64,000 bases of DNA, taken from positions 2,108,001 to 2,172,000 of the forward strand of contig NZ_CP010431.2 in the NCBI RefSeq assembly GCF_000814845.2, written 5' to 3'. A model generated the notes under the pieces. That model was not told the origin of the DNA, did no database searches, and was given only the letters and a program-made list of their open reading frames with translations. Both the position numbers and the translations under genes were made by a program. Below, piece by piece: positions 10,748 to 20,438 of the stretch. Every line of letters starts with the position of its first letter. Position 1 is the stretch's first letter. The DNA comes from Pandoraea sputorum. GTDB lineage: Bacteria; Pseudomonadota; Gammaproteobacteria; Burkholderiales; Burkholderiaceae.

Positions 10748-10767
10748 AACGAGCGTTTGATTTTCGG

Positions 10768-12351
10768 ATGAGGATAAGGCATTGGCTTTATGCCGCCTGC
10801 GTCTCGGTCGGCGTGCTGGTCGCCTGCTGGGTTGCGGCGGATCGCACTGCCACGTCGCTGGTGGGCGATAAGCTTGCGCAAAGCGTCGACGCCGGGCAAA
10901 TCGTGGCCGATCGCGTCGCCGACGGGATGGTGCATGCCATCAACACGGATTTGTCGATGGTGCGCGCGATTCCCTCGACGCTGGCCGATGTCGACTTGCT
11001 GCGCGAGGTCGTGCCCGCAGCGGGAGGCAAGCCGGCTGCGGCGGACGTCGTGGAGCGCGCGAACGAATTCCTGCGCGGCGCACAAAGCTACTTTGGCGTC
11101 GACCGCGTGTGGGTTATCGACGCGAGCGGCGTGTGTGTCGCGGCCAGCAACTACCGGGACGTCCCGTCACCGCTCGGCGGATCTGTGGCCGACATGCCTT
11201 ATGTCACGAACGCGCTGCTCGGCGATCGTTTCGAGCGCTACGCATCGGGTTGGGAACACCAGGCGCCGGGTCTTTATTTCAGCGCACCGATGTACCGTGA
11301 CGGATTGCTGATCGGCGTGGTCATGACCAAGATTGGTCTCACCCGTCTGCGCCACTGGGTCGGCAGCGGCGAATCGTTCGTGACCGACGGCAACGGCGTC
11401 GTCATCATGGCCAACGACCCGCGCTTCGAAAACAGCTTCATGATCGACGGCAAGCTCGGCTCGCTCTCCGACACCGAGCGGCAGGCGCTTTATCAGCGCA
11501 ACGACTTCGCACCCATGCCGATTTCGCAATTCAAACGTGCGCCGGGCCGCTCGAACGCCTGGGTGCCGCAGGAATTGCTGGACCGGATGTCGGAGTTCAA
11601 CGATCTGCGCAAGCCTTTCGTGATTTCGTCGCGCCCGAGTGCGAGTAACGATCTGATCGTCTATGCGGTGGAAGGCGTCGATGCGTGGGATGCGCTCACG
11701 CGTCAGCATGCCAAGGACCTGGCATTGTGCTTCCTGCTGTATCTGGGGGGCGCGATCATCGTGGCGCTGGTCGTCTGGACGTATTGGCGCGAGCGGACGC
11801 AGCACCGTGAGATGCGTCAATCGAACGAGGAATTGCGCGCGGCGAACAACCAACTGGCTTTTGAGGCCAGCTACGACGAACTCACGGGCAGCCTGACCCG
11901 TCGTTACTTCTTTCATCGCTTCGAGCAATTGCTGGAAGCCGCCCAACGCAAGAACGAGCCGATGAGCCTCATCGTCGCCGACCTCGACCACTTCAAGACG
12001 ATCAACGACACCTATGGACATGCCATTGGCGACCAGGTGCTGTGCCGTTTCGTGCTGGTGTGTTCTTCGACGTTGCGTGGCGACGATCTGATCGGACGCA
12101 TCGGCGGTGAGGAATTCGCCATCCTGCTGCCGGGCGCGAGTGAACGCGATGCGCTGCGTGTGGCCGACCGGATTCGCGAGCGTTGCAAGCGTGAATCGGT
12201 CGAAGGGAGCGAGCCGCCGCTGCAATTCTCCGCGAGCTTCGGTATTACAGAGTGGCAGGACTCGGATTCACCGATGAATATGGTCGAGCGCGCAGACATG
12301 GCGTTGTATCGCGCCAAGCGCGCCGGGCGTGACCGTTGCTGGGTGTTCTGA
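10768..12351 (+). CDS. membrane diguanylate cyclase with periplasmic dCache sensor
   Basis: 527 residues. One N-terminal helix (about 7-25), a periplasmic dCache domain of the DctB type (about 35-305), a second helix (about 318-340), a short coiled linker and a GGDEF domain (about 365-525). The catalytic motif is an intact GGEEF, and RGDD five residues before it is a proper RxxD product-inhibition site, so the protein should be an active, feedback-controlled diguanylate cyclase. It is the second of two adjacent cyclic-di-GMP genes on this strand. Confidence 0.9.
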   Translation: MRIRHWLYAACVSVGVLVACWVAADRTATSLVGDKLAQSVDAGQIVADRVADGMVHAINTDLSMVRAIPSTLADVDLLREVVPAAGGKPAAADVVERANEFLRGAQSYFGVDRVWVIDASGVCVAASNYRDVPSPLGGSVADMPYVTNALLGDRFERYASGWEHQAPGLYFSAPMYRDGLLIGVVMTKIGLTRLRHWVGSGESFVTDGNGVVIMANDPRFENSFMIDGKLGSLSDTERQALYQRNDFAPMPISQFKRAPGRSNAWVPQELLDRMSEFNDLRKPFVISSRPSASNDLIVYAVEGVDAWDALTRQHAKDLALCFLLYLGGAIIVALVVWTYWRERTQHREMRQSNEELRAANNQLAFEASYDELTGSLTRRYFFHRFEQLLEAAQRKNEPMSLIVADLDHFKTINDTYGHAIGDQVLCRFVLVCSSTLRGDDLIGRIGGEEFAILLPGASERDALRVADRIRERCKRESVEGSEPPLQFSASFGITEWQDSDSPMNMVERADMALYRAKRAGRDRCWVF

Positions 12352-12441
12352 TCCGCGCAAAGCGCTCAGTGCGGGTCATTCAATCCGGATGTCGCGACGA
12401 CGGCATCCCTACGTGCATCGCATCCGCTGGATTTCGCCGTC

Positions 12442-12465
12442 GTTACCAATGTCACGTTTGGTAAC
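12442..12465. promoter_or_regulatory. perfect inverted repeat upstream of a lipoprotein gene
   Basis: GTTACCAA (12442-12449) and TTGGTAAC (12458-12465) are perfect inverted copies with an eight-base spacer. The size suits a dimeric repressor or activator site. The lipoprotein gene starts about 140 bases downstream and no regulator gene is adjacent, so the binding protein is unknown. Confidence 0.4.
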
Positions 12466-12606
12466 CAAAGAGCGTGCACGCATTCCGCATTTCGCGGGAA
12501 CTCTCCTGTCTAATGAATCAAGCAGGTGCGATCGGGATCGACGCAGAATCGACGGCATCGGTCGCCGTCGCACCGGATTCCATCGATTCGTGCGGGAGAG
12601 ATCAAC

Positions 12607-12867
12607 GTGAAACGCAGACTGATGTTGGCAGGCGGCGCTGCCGTCGCCATGTTGCTGGGAGGTTGCGTGGCGGTGCCGTATGGCGCGCCCGCATATGGCG
12701 GCGCATATGACAACGGATACGCTTATGCCCCGGGCTACTACGCGCCGGGTCACGCGGTCGCACCCGCACCGGTCGTGACGGTGGGCGTGGGTGGGTATTA
12801 CGGCGGGGGCTACTACCGTGGCTGGCATGGCCGCGGTTGGGGCCGTGGATGGGGATGGCATCACTAA
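12607..12867 (+). CDS. small Gly/Tyr/Pro-rich lipoprotein
   Basis: 86-residue protein with a basic start (MKRRL), a hydrophobic stretch and a lipobox ending LLGGC, so it should be lipidated and membrane-anchored. The mature part is rich in Gly, Tyr, Pro and Ala and ends in a Trp/His/Arg-rich tail (GWHGRGWGRGWGWHH). The GTG at 12607 is preceded by GGGAGAG at about 12594-12600, and the residues before it in the open frame are not signal-like. Function unknown. The inverted repeat at 12442-12465 may control it. Confidence 0.7.
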   Translation: MKRRLMLAGGAAVAMLLGGCVAVPYGAPAYGGAYDNGYAYAPGYYAPGHAVAPAPVVTVGVGGYYGGGYYRGWHGRGWGRGWGWHH

Positions 12868-12960
12868 AGCCGTAGCGATGCATTAAAACGGCGAGTGTTG
12901 CACCGTCTCCCCAGTCGGATGACCCGGTTGCCGCCTGGCGCAGCGACCGGGCTTTCGGCT

Positions 12961-13155
12961 TCAGAACTCCGACAGCGCGAAGTCTTCTTTGGACACGTCA
13001 CATTCCGGGCAGCGCCAGTCGGCGGGCACATCAGCCCAGCGGGTGCCGGGGGCGAGGCCGTCGTCCGGTGCGCCTTCGGCTTCGTTGTAAATCCAGCCGC
13101 AAATCAGGCAGATCCAGCTCTTGAATTCAGTCGGGGTGTCCAGCGTGGTGGTCAT
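12961..13155 (-). CDS. rubredoxin
   Basis: Small cytoplasmic electron carrier with one iron held by four cysteines. 64 residues. The two CxxC pairs are visible: CLICGWIYNEAEG near the N-terminus and CPECDVSKEDF near the C-terminus, with the usual Gly, Pro and Asp residues between. The partner oxidase or hydroxylase cannot be told from the context, because the neighbours are unrelated. Confidence 0.95.
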   Translation of the reverse strand: MTTTLDTPTEFKSWICLICGWIYNEAEGAPDDGLAPGTRWADVPADWRCPECDVSKEDFALSEF

Positions 13156-13200
13156 GATCTTGGGTCAACAGGGAAAACGTGCGCGACCCGCATTGTAAGG

Positions 13201-13237
13201 CACGCGCGCGACAACGTCCCGCTCGGGCGCGCGCGTG
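13201..13237. repeat. 10-base inverted repeat between two minus-strand genes
   Basis: CACGCGCGCG (13201-13210) and CGCGCGCGTG (13228-13237) form a perfect 10-base-pair stem with a 17-base loop. It lies upstream of rubredoxin and downstream of the 13363-13707 gene. No T-run follows, so it could be a weak terminator or simply a GC-rich palindrome. Confidence 0.3.
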
Positions 13238-13362
13238 TGCGCACGAACTTAATCTAAATCAATCGGAAAGCATCGGGATAGTCGACGCGTTGGCCGTCGA
13301 CCGATGCCGGGCGAGCGGATGCAGAAGGGGCATGCGCCGGCGAAGGGCCGACGCAGCAGGCG

Positions 13363-13707
13363 TTACCAGTGAATCTGGTTGAGGAAGATGGGGGCCATCT
13401 GCGCCAGCGAGTTCAGCAGGGACATGGCGGTGTCGCGGTGCGACACTTCCTTCCACAAGCGGCTTTCCTTGACCACACGGTCACGGTCCTCGGATGTTTG
13501 GACGTCCGGTTCGCGCAGGCGCTTGATCAGATCGATGACGGAGGCACGGTCGACGGTTTCGGTGACCGAGTGGTGTGCCAGCAGCTCATCCAGATGCACG
13601 CGCTCGGCTTCGGTCACGGGGCCCCCGACGGGGTCGGGTTGCCCGGTCTGGCGGGCGTTGGCATCGGCGGACGTAGCGTTCACGGACGGCTTGTCGGATT
13701 GGGTCAT
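13363..13707 (-). CDS. conserved small hypothetical protein
   Basis: 114 residues from the ATG at 13707, which follows GGGGAGAA on the minus strand; the open frame extends six codons further but without a ribosome site. The first 35 residues are polar and probably disordered. The rest (VTEAERVHLDELLAHHSVTE, then EDRDRVVKESRLWKEV and a hydrophobic end MAPIFLNQIHW) looks alpha-helical. No signal peptide, no known motif. It looks like a real gene because codon use matches its neighbours, but I cannot assign a function. Confidence 0.55.
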   Translation of the reverse strand: MTQSDKPSVNATSADANARQTGQPDPVGGPVTEAERVHLDELLAHHSVTETVDRASVIDLIKRLREPDVQTSEDRDRVVKESRLWKEVSHRDTAMSLLNSLAQMAPIFLNQIHW

Positions 13708-14001
13708 ACGAGACGTTCTCCCCAAAAGTCACTGAAAAGATGCATTGCGATGCGTCGCATGACTCCATCATAGGCCGATTCACCGGGGCTGCGAACCCTC
13801 TGCGACTGTTGCGGGTGCCTTCGTTACTCACGCCGCGACCCGAGGGGGCGACGCCGTCTGATCGCATGTCAAACCCGTGACGTTTCCGCACAGAAGCGGC
13901 GCAAAACGTCAAGCGTAAAAAATTTGTCCAATGCTGATGCCGAAACGGGCAATCCTCTTGACAGCGTGTAACGACGGGCGTTTTGAGAGGGTGGTGTCAG
14001 G

Positions 14002-14036
14002 TTATCCAGTGGGTTATCCACAGAAGTTGTGGGTAA
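14002..14036. promoter_or_regulatory. cluster of DnaA-box-like sites
   Basis: TTATCCAGT (14002-14010) is followed by the consensus DnaA box TTATCCACA (14014-14022) and, on the other strand, TTACCCACA (complement of 14028-14036). The last two face each other. They sit in the 390-base region upstream of the 13707 gene. DnaA may titrate or regulate here. No origin-like AT-rich unwinding region or dnaA/parA neighbourhood is present. Confidence 0.4.
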
Positions 14037-14095
14037 CTCAAGGGGGACGATACGGATCTCGGCAGGCGTCATTGCCGTGACCCGCACGTGAACGG

Positions 14096-14422
14096 TTACC
14101 GCAGCAGCGGACGAAGCATGAGCAGCGCAAAGAACAGCGCGACGCCGACCGGCAGCAATCCCGTAAAGAAGGCGGGCCACGGCGCGCGTCCGCGACGACG
14201 AGCGCCGAATGAGGAGATCAGTCCGGCGCACAGGCACAGTACGCCGACACCCCAGGTGGGATTGGGGCTCTTGAGCACCCAGGCAGCCGCCGCCAGCAGG
14301 CCGATCCAGGCCAGCGGAATGGCGCCCGGCGGGGGCGGCGACACATCGGCTGCCGGTTTGTTACGGGCGTTACCCGTGGCGTTGGCGGAGGTCTTCTGGG
14401 GCTCGGGAATCTTGGCGGACAT
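14096..14422 (-). CDS. small membrane protein of unknown function
   Basis: 108 residues. A polar N-terminal tail of about 35 residues (with PPPPG) leads into three hydrophobic segments, about 37-50, 56-70 and 85-104, with a basic loop GARRRGRAP between the second and third. Likely an inner-membrane protein. The start MSAKIPEPQK is the ATG at 14422. No family recognised. Neighbouring minus-strand genes are also small and uncharacterised. Confidence 0.6.
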   Translation of the reverse strand: MSAKIPEPQKTSANATGNARNKPAADVSPPPPGAIPLAWIGLLAAAAWVLKSPNPTWGVGVLCLCAGLISSFGARRRGRAPWPAFFTGLLPVGVALFFALLMLRPLLR

Positions 14423-14510
14423 TGCGTTTTGGGAGAATCAGGAAGCACGACGGCTACGTGCACAACCGGCGCGTGAAAGTCGCAGCATAACAAACGCGGC
14501 GGCCCGTCGC

Positions 14511-14891
14511 TCAGGACGTCACGCCGTGCAAGGTCAGTGTCCCTGGATGATGTGACGGTGCATGCGCACCGGCAGCGGGCGTGTCGACATACCAGACGGA
14601 GGTCGAGTCGACGTCGCGCGTCGGTGCGAACGCTGGCGGCGTCGCGCAGCGATCATCCAGATCGACGTACTGTTTGGTCGGCGGGCTCACGCGCGAGGTG
14701 AAGATGAAGGCCCTCGTGGCGCCGGAAACGTCACGTACTGCCGCGTCCGGCAACGCTCGGACCGCCACGCACGGCTGGTGAAACGGATCGGTGGGTTTCG
14801 CGGTGGACGGTGGCATCGATTGCGCATGGACGTGCGGGGCGGCCATCGTGGCCAGCAGACCGATCGCCAGCAGCGTGAGCCATCGGAGCAT
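14511..14891 (-). CDS. secreted or periplasmic hypothetical protein
   Basis: 126 residues from the ATG at 14891. The N-terminus is a good signal peptide (MLRWLTLLAIGLLATMAAPHVHAQS, cut probably after HAQ or AHA-like site). The open frame continues 29 codons upstream, but those residues are not signal-like and would bury the hydrophobic stretch. The mature protein has one cysteine pair candidate (QPCVAV and DRCATPP) and no known domain. Function unknown. Confidence 0.5.
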   Translation of the reverse strand: MLRWLTLLAIGLLATMAAPHVHAQSMPPSTAKPTDPFHQPCVAVRALPDAAVRDVSGATRAFIFTSRVSPPTKQYVDLDDRCATPPAFAPTRDVDSTSVWYVDTPAAGAHAPSHHPGTLTLHGVTS

Positions 14892-15223
14892 GTCCGGACG
14901 ACGCCATCCGTCGTGATTCGGCGGGCAACCACCAGGCGGACGAATGCGCGTGCAGGGTGTGACGTGTCTCGGCGGCATGATGGGCTCCGTCGGGGCAATC
15001 GTGAAGGGGCGCTTTGCGAACGGTGGGGACGTTGCGCGGCGTTTCCTCTGCCTTAAGCCAATATCGTGCCGGAGTTGCTAAGTGGATGATTTTGCGTGGA
15101 TTGTTGGCGTGCGCAAGCGGCACGACATCCGATGCGGGCATCAAGTGTTGCAGTTCCGAAACGTGCACCTGAGAATTGACGTCAACGGGTCCGGGATAGG
15201 GCCATTCTCCGACTTCTCGAATA

Positions 15224-15239
15224 CTGTATATAATTACAG
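15224..15239. promoter_or_regulatory. LexA box (SOS operator)
   Basis: CTGTATATAATTACAG has the CTGT-N8-ACAG form with an AT-rich core, the consensus for E. coli and betaproteobacterial LexA. It ends 31 bases before the ATG of the DUF3717-like gene, so LexA should repress that gene until DNA damage. Confidence 0.8.
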
Positions 15240-15270
15240 TATTCCACTCCACGGCGAGACACGACATCTC

Positions 15271-15504
15271 ATGAAAGCCAACTATTCCATCGCCGACATC
15301 GAGCAGGCGATCAACTACTGGACCAGTCATCAGGCCGCGGACAGCAACCTGTCGCTGTGTCCGGCAGCGCGCGTGTTGGCGAACATCTACGGCGAGATGA
15401 TCTATCGCCGCGCGACGAGTGTGGCGGCCGATGCGCTCAACGGCGAGCAGAGCCAGGCCATCGAGACGGCGCTGCATCAGATGGAATTGGGGCTGGCGCC
15501 TTGA
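15271..15504 (+). CDS. DUF3717-family small protein under LexA control
   Basis: 77 residues starting MKANYSIADIEQAINYW, with the IxxAINYW opening and a central LCPAARVLANIYGEMIY that match my recollection of DUF3717 proteins in Burkholderiales. No signal peptide or cysteine motif. The ATG at 15271 is preferred over earlier starts because the LexA box at 15224 sits in the promoter position; longer forms would place the box inside the gene. The gene ends two bases before the convergent PAS-GGDEF-EAL gene. Biochemical function is unknown; SOS control is inferred from the operator. Confidence 0.75.
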   Translation: MKANYSIADIEQAINYWTSHQAADSNLSLCPAARVLANIYGEMIYRRATSVAADALNGEQSQAIETALHQMELGLAP

Positions 15505-15505
15505 T

Positions 15506-18142
15506 TCAGGATTGAACAGGGTCGGGCGAGCGTCGCTGAGCGGACCAGCGTTCGAGCCAGCGTTCCAGATCGCCAGCACTCAGCGCGGGGGAGAACAGAT
15601 ACCCCTGCGCCACGCGATAGCCCTGCGCGACCAGCAAGTCGCGCTGGGCTTCGTCTTCCACCCCTTCGGCCACCACCGTGAGATGCAGGTTGCGACCGAT
15701 GCTGATGATCGCATTGGTCAGCGCACGTACCGTTTCGTCGCGCGCAATGTCGTGCACGAAGCTGCGGTCGAGTTTCAGTTCCGAAACCGGCAGTCGGCGC
15801 AGATAGCCGAGACTCGAATACCCGGTGCCGAAGTCGTCCATCGATAGTCGCACGCCCAGGTTGTGGACTTCCTCGATGATGCGCAGCGTGCTGGGGTTGT
15901 GATCCATCAGCACGCTTTCCGTGATTTCGATGGCCAGGCACGACGGCGGTAGTTCGTGATCGGCCAGCGCTTCGGCAATCGTGCGCGGCAGATCGTGATC
16001 GTGGAAATTGGTCGGCGACAGGTTGACCGACACATTGCCGATACCGACATCGCGTCGTCGCCAGTCGGCCAGTTGACGGCACGATTCGCGTAGCGTCCAC
16101 GTGCCCAGCTCGCCAATCAGGCCGCATTCCTCTGCCAGCGCGATGAAGCGCGACGGCGGCACCTCGCCGTACTGCGGGTGCGTCCAGCGGGTGAGCGCTT
16201 CCGCACCATACACCGACTCGTCGAGCAGATTGATCTGCGGCTGGTAGAACAACTGCAGCTTGCCCAGACGCAGCGCGTCGCGCATGGCGGTCTCAAGCTC
16301 CAGCCGTTCCTGCGCGTGGACGTTCATGTCCTCGTGGTAAAAACGCACGCTCCCCGGGCTCGTCATCTTCGCCTGATACATCGCCATGTCCGCGCGTTGC
16401 AGCAGGATGTCGAATTCCCGTCCGTGGTTCGGATACAGGCTGATGCCGAAGCTGCCTGACGGCACGAGCGTTACGCCGTCAACCTGACACGGAGCGGTGA
16501 GTGCCGTGCGCATGCGCTCGATCGCGATGTCGAGCCGTTCGGGATCGCATTCGGTGAGCACGGCGACGAACTCGTCGCCCGAGAGCCGCGCCACGATATC
16601 CGCGCCACGCAGCGAACGGCGCAGGCGCTGGGCAATCGTGCGTAGCAGTACGTCGCCTGCCTGATGGCCGAGCGAATCGTTGATCTGCTTGAAACGATCC
16701 AGATCGATGAAGATGACCGCCATACGCGTGTTCAGCTCTGCCGCACTCGCGATGGCCTGTGCGGCGAGCACGCCGAGCATGCTGCGATTGGGTAGCCCGG
16801 TCAGGCTGTCGGAGAACGCCAGTTGACGGATGCGTGTGCGCGATTCGTCGCGCTCGAAGGCGAGTTTGCACAGATGCACGCAGACATCGACCAGCCGCTC
16901 GTGCAAGGCGTCCGGGCCGCGTGTAGTGCGGTAGTAGAACGCGAGCACGCCGAGCACCCGGCCGTCGTTCGCGATGATCGGCATCGCCCACGAGGCCGCC
17001 AGCCCGAACTCGGTCGCCATCTCGCGATATTCGGCCCAGCGCGGATCGTTGGCGATGTCGGTCACGATCACCGGCCGCGCCAGAAATGCCGCTGTCCCGC
17101 ACGTGCCTACGCTCGGGCCGATGGCGATGCCATCGATGGTCTGGTGATATTGCGCGGGCAGACTGGGTCCGGCTTGCGGCCGCAGCTTGCCTTCGGCATC
17201 CACCCGCACGACCGAGGCCATGACTTCGGGCGCGATCTGCTCCAGTTCGCGGCATATGAGAGTCAGCACTTCGACGAGCGGTGCATCGCGCACCATCGCG
17301 GCCAGCGCCTTGTGTTGCAGCACTTCCTGAATCTTCGATTGCGTGATGTCCGTGAACAGCACCACCGCGTTCACGAGCTTGCCCTGTGCGTCGAGAATCG
17401 GGTTCGTCACGACGGAGACCCACAGCGGTTGGCGCTGCGCGGTGCGCACCAGCACTTCGCAATGGCAACTGCGGCTGTCGTGGGCGGAGACGAGGCACCC
17501 GGAGAGGGCTTGTTTGACCTCGATCGCCGCTGCGCCGCTCGCGAATTCGTCCATCGGGCTCTCAGTGGACGAGGCGTGCACCGACTGGCCGACGACCTCG
17601 CTCGCCGCGTAGCCGAGCATGCGGGTGAAGCCGGCGTTCACGTAACAGACGCGGCGCTGGGCGTCAGTGATGAGGACGGCGTTGTCCGTCTCGTCGACGC
17701 CGAGCGAGAGCAAATGTAAACGCGCATCGTCGGCGGCCTGACGCGCCACGCGGGCCGTCACATCGACCGCCAGCTTGATCACACAGGTGAGCTTGCCGTC
17801 GTCGTCGAAGATGGGGTTGTAGGTGGCTTCGAGCCAGACGGTGCTGCCGTCGTGGCGGAGGCGGCGGACCTGATCGGTATGCGAGCGCAGTGTGGAGAGC
17901 ACTTGCGCGAAGGCGTCGCCGCACGTCGGGTCGGCCGGGTTGCACAGTATGGCGTGCGGCTTGCCGATCAGTTGATCGCGTGTGTACCCGAAGACACCGA
18001 GGAATTTGTCGTTGACGTCGGCGATGAGGCCGTCCGGCGTGAGCGTAAGCGTGCCCAGCGACCGGTCGAGAGCTTCGAGCAGCGCTTCGCGTCCCGGTGC
18101 CGGTGTGGCGCCTGTGACGGACGGTGAACCGGGCACGACCAT
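15506..18142 (-). CDS. PAS-PAS-GAF-GGDEF-EAL cyclic-di-GMP protein
   Basis: 878-residue soluble signalling protein with no membrane helix. Two PAS domains (about 15-135 and 145-275), a GAF domain (about 290-435), GGDEF (about 445-605) and EAL (about 620-870). The GGDEF motif reads SGDEF and RGAD five residues before it gives an RxxD inhibitory site. EALTRWTHP and DDFGTGYSSLGYL are intact, so phosphodiesterase activity is likely. The layout resembles E. coli DosP with an added GAF domain; whether a PAS domain binds haem cannot be read here. The ATG at 18142 has a strong AGGAGG site; the open frame runs to a GTG at 18244. Confidence 0.9.
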   Translation of the reverse strand: MVVPGSPSVTGATPAPGREALLEALDRSLGTLTLTPDGLIADVNDKFLGVFGYTRDQLIGKPHAILCNPADPTCGDAFAQVLSTLRSHTDQVRRLRHDGSTVWLEATYNPIFDDDGKLTCVIKLAVDVTARVARQAADDARLHLLSLGVDETDNAVLITDAQRRVCYVNAGFTRMLGYAASEVVGQSVHASSTESPMDEFASGAAAIEVKQALSGCLVSAHDSRSCHCEVLVRTAQRQPLWVSVVTNPILDAQGKLVNAVVLFTDITQSKIQEVLQHKALAAMVRDAPLVEVLTLICRELEQIAPEVMASVVRVDAEGKLRPQAGPSLPAQYHQTIDGIAIGPSVGTCGTAAFLARPVIVTDIANDPRWAEYREMATEFGLAASWAMPIIANDGRVLGVLAFYYRTTRGPDALHERLVDVCVHLCKLAFERDESRTRIRQLAFSDSLTGLPNRSMLGVLAAQAIASAAELNTRMAVIFIDLDRFKQINDSLGHQAGDVLLRTIAQRLRRSLRGADIVARLSGDEFVAVLTECDPERLDIAIERMRTALTAPCQVDGVTLVPSGSFGISLYPNHGREFDILLQRADMAMYQAKMTSPGSVRFYHEDMNVHAQERLELETAMRDALRLGKLQLFYQPQINLLDESVYGAEALTRWTHPQYGEVPPSRFIALAEECGLIGELGTWTLRESCRQLADWRRRDVGIGNVSVNLSPTNFHDHDLPRTIAEALADHELPPSCLAIEITESVLMDHNPSTLRIIEEVHNLGVRLSMDDFGTGYSSLGYLRRLPVSELKLDRSFVHDIARDETVRALTNAIISIGRNLHLTVVAEGVEDEAQRDLLVAQGYRVAQGYLFSPALSAGDLERWLERWSAQRRSPDPVQS

Positions 18143-18421
18143 CGCAAGGGCCTCCTCGGACGTCCTGCAATCATTGTCGGGGGTGACTGGGGCTGACACG
18201 CCAAAATCGCTTTCAAGTATAGCGACCTGCAGGGGCAGGCTCACGTGGGAGAAACCGGGAGGGCGTCACGCGACGGCGCCGTGCCGGGAAGTCGTAGATT
18301 CGAGGGTAAAACCGTCGATGAGTCGAGAATGAGCGCAAAAGCGAACAACGAAGGCGGACGACCGGCGGCCGGGCGATTCGGCGAGACCCGAGGGATCCTC
18401 GCAGGCCGCCCTCAGTGCATC

Positions 18422-18640
18422 TTAAGCCGCCTTCACCCGGATACGCACGCCATCGACAGCGACCGTCTGGCCCGCACGGATCTTGCACGTCTTGCGGGTC
18501 TCGATCTGGCCGTCGACACGGACCGCGCCGTTGGCCACCATGACTTTGCCCGCGCCGCCGGAATCGACGACGCCGGTGAGTTTGAGCAGGTCGTTCAGGG
18601 CGACGAATTCGCCCGTCAGTTCAAAAGTTACGTTTTGCAT
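18422..18640 (-). CDS. S4-domain RNA-binding protein, YbcJ-like
   Basis: 72-residue protein made almost wholly of one S4 domain: MQNVTFELTGEFVALNDLLKLTGVVDSGGAGKVMV, then NGAVRVDGQIETRKTCKIRAGQTV, which has the usual G-x-V-x-V-[DN]-G pattern of S4. Proteins of this type (E. coli YbcJ, firmicute RqcP/YlmH relatives) bind structured RNA or ribosomal particles. The gene stands alone. Family assignment is firm; the exact role is not. Confidence 0.88.
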   Translation of the reverse strand: MQNVTFELTGEFVALNDLLKLTGVVDSGGAGKVMVANGAVRVDGQIETRKTCKIRAGQTVAVDGVRIRVKAA

Positions 18641-18706
18641 AGTGGTGCGGATACTACGGAAAAACCCAGTGCGCGTCGACTGCCGCCGCGCACCGTGTCA
18701 AGGAGG

Positions 18707-19285
<579 letters not shown>

Positions 19286-19346
19286 TGCGGTGGTGTTGAA
19301 TATCTTCAGTCGGGATTCGTCGAGACCGGTCGACGAGGGTTGGACA

Positions 19347-20438
19347 TCACAGCACGGCCACGCGATTGCGGCCGCCTTGCTTGGCCGCATAAAGCGCGCG
19401 GTCGGCACGTTGCAGCAGGGTACTGAAATCGGCGTCGTCCGGGCCGAGGCTGGCGACACCGATGCTGGCAGAAAAGCGCACCGGCGCGTTCCCATTCGGG
19501 CCCGGTACGCTCGCGCCGTTGATCGCGACGAGCATGCGCTCCGCCGCCTGCAAAGCACGCTGAGCATCGGTCTCGGGCAGCAGCACGGCGAACTCCTCGC
19601 CGCCCAAACGGCCGATCACAGTACTCTTGCGCAGCGCAGCCCGCAACACCAGCGTCAACTCGACGATCACCCTGTCGCCAATGGCATGCCCCCAGGTGTC
19701 GTTGATCCCCTTGAAGTGATCGATGTCGAGCATCAGCACGGACAGGCGGCGCTGCTGCGCGCGCGCGACGGCGAACAGCCGGTCGGCCTGCATGAGAAAG
19801 GCCCGGCGGTTGAGCAGGCCGGTCAGGCCGTCGCGCATCGCCATGTCGCCGAGTACCCGGTTCACGCGGCGCAGTTCGAGTTCGTCCACCACAAGAGAGG
19901 ACAGATCCGCCAGTAAGCCGCGCTTCTCGTCGTCGAGATCGCGCGGACGGCGGTCGATCACGCAAAGCGTGCCCAGTCGGTGCCCTTCCGGCGTGCGCAG
20001 CGGTGCGCCCGCGTAGAAACGGATGTTCGGGTCGCCAGTCACGAGGGGATTATCGGCGAAGCGCCGGTCGGCGCGCGCGTCGGGCACGACGAGCACGTCG
20101 TCGCTGAGAATGGCGTGGGCGCAGAAAGCCATCGAGCGCGGCGTTTGTGAGGCATCGATACCCCGGCGCGCCTTGAACCACTGGCGCGATTCGTCGATCA
20201 GGGAGACGAGCGAGATCGGCGCGCCCAGCACGTGGGAAGCGAGCCGCACAATACGGTCGAAGGCGGGTTCGGGCGGTGTGTCGAGAATCTCGTAACGGCG
20301 CAGTGCAGCAAGGCGCTCTGCCTCGTCAAGGCCCACACTGGCGGTGCGTCCAATTGGCGAGCCAGTCGAGCGCAGGAGACGGGCGCGGGCGTCGTTGAGA
20401 TCGTTTGCGTCGGAGGAATCGTGGCCGGATGCAGTCAT
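19347..20438 (-). CDS. GAF-GGDEF diguanylate cyclase
   Basis: Soluble cyclase. From the ATG at 20438 it has 363 residues: GAF domain (about 45-185, with ILDTPPEPAFDRI and FYAGAPL) and GGDEF domain (about 195-360) with an intact GGEEF. The position of the inhibitory RxxD site reads RKST, so product inhibition through that site is probably lost. The frame stays open to 20918; the extra 160 residues are low in complexity and no ribosome site marks either start, so the N-terminus is uncertain. This is the GAF-GGDEF layout common in soil bacteria. Confidence 0.85.
   Translation of the reverse strand: MTASGHDSSDANDLNDARARLLRSTGSPIGRTASVGLDEAERLAALRRYEILDTPPEPAFDRIVRLASHVLGAPISLVSLIDESRQWFKARRGIDASQTPRSMAFCAHAILSDDVLVVPDARADRRFADNPLVTGDPNIRFYAGAPLRTPEGHRLGTLCVIDRRPRDLDDEKRGLLADLSSLVVDELELRRVNRVLGDMAMRDGLTGLLNRRAFLMQADRLFAVARAQQRRLSVLMLDIDHFKGINDTWGHAIGDRVIVELTLVLRAALRKSTVIGRLGGEEFAVLLPETDAQRALQAAERMLVAINGASVPGPNGNAPVRFSASIGVASLGPDDADFSTLLQRADRALYAAKQGGRNRVAVL

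Noticed and set aside
10304..10767. Cyclic-di-GMP riboswitch before the cyclase gene
   Set aside because: The hairpins do not carry the conserved bases of GEMM-I or GEMM-II, and the likely promoter lies downstream of them.
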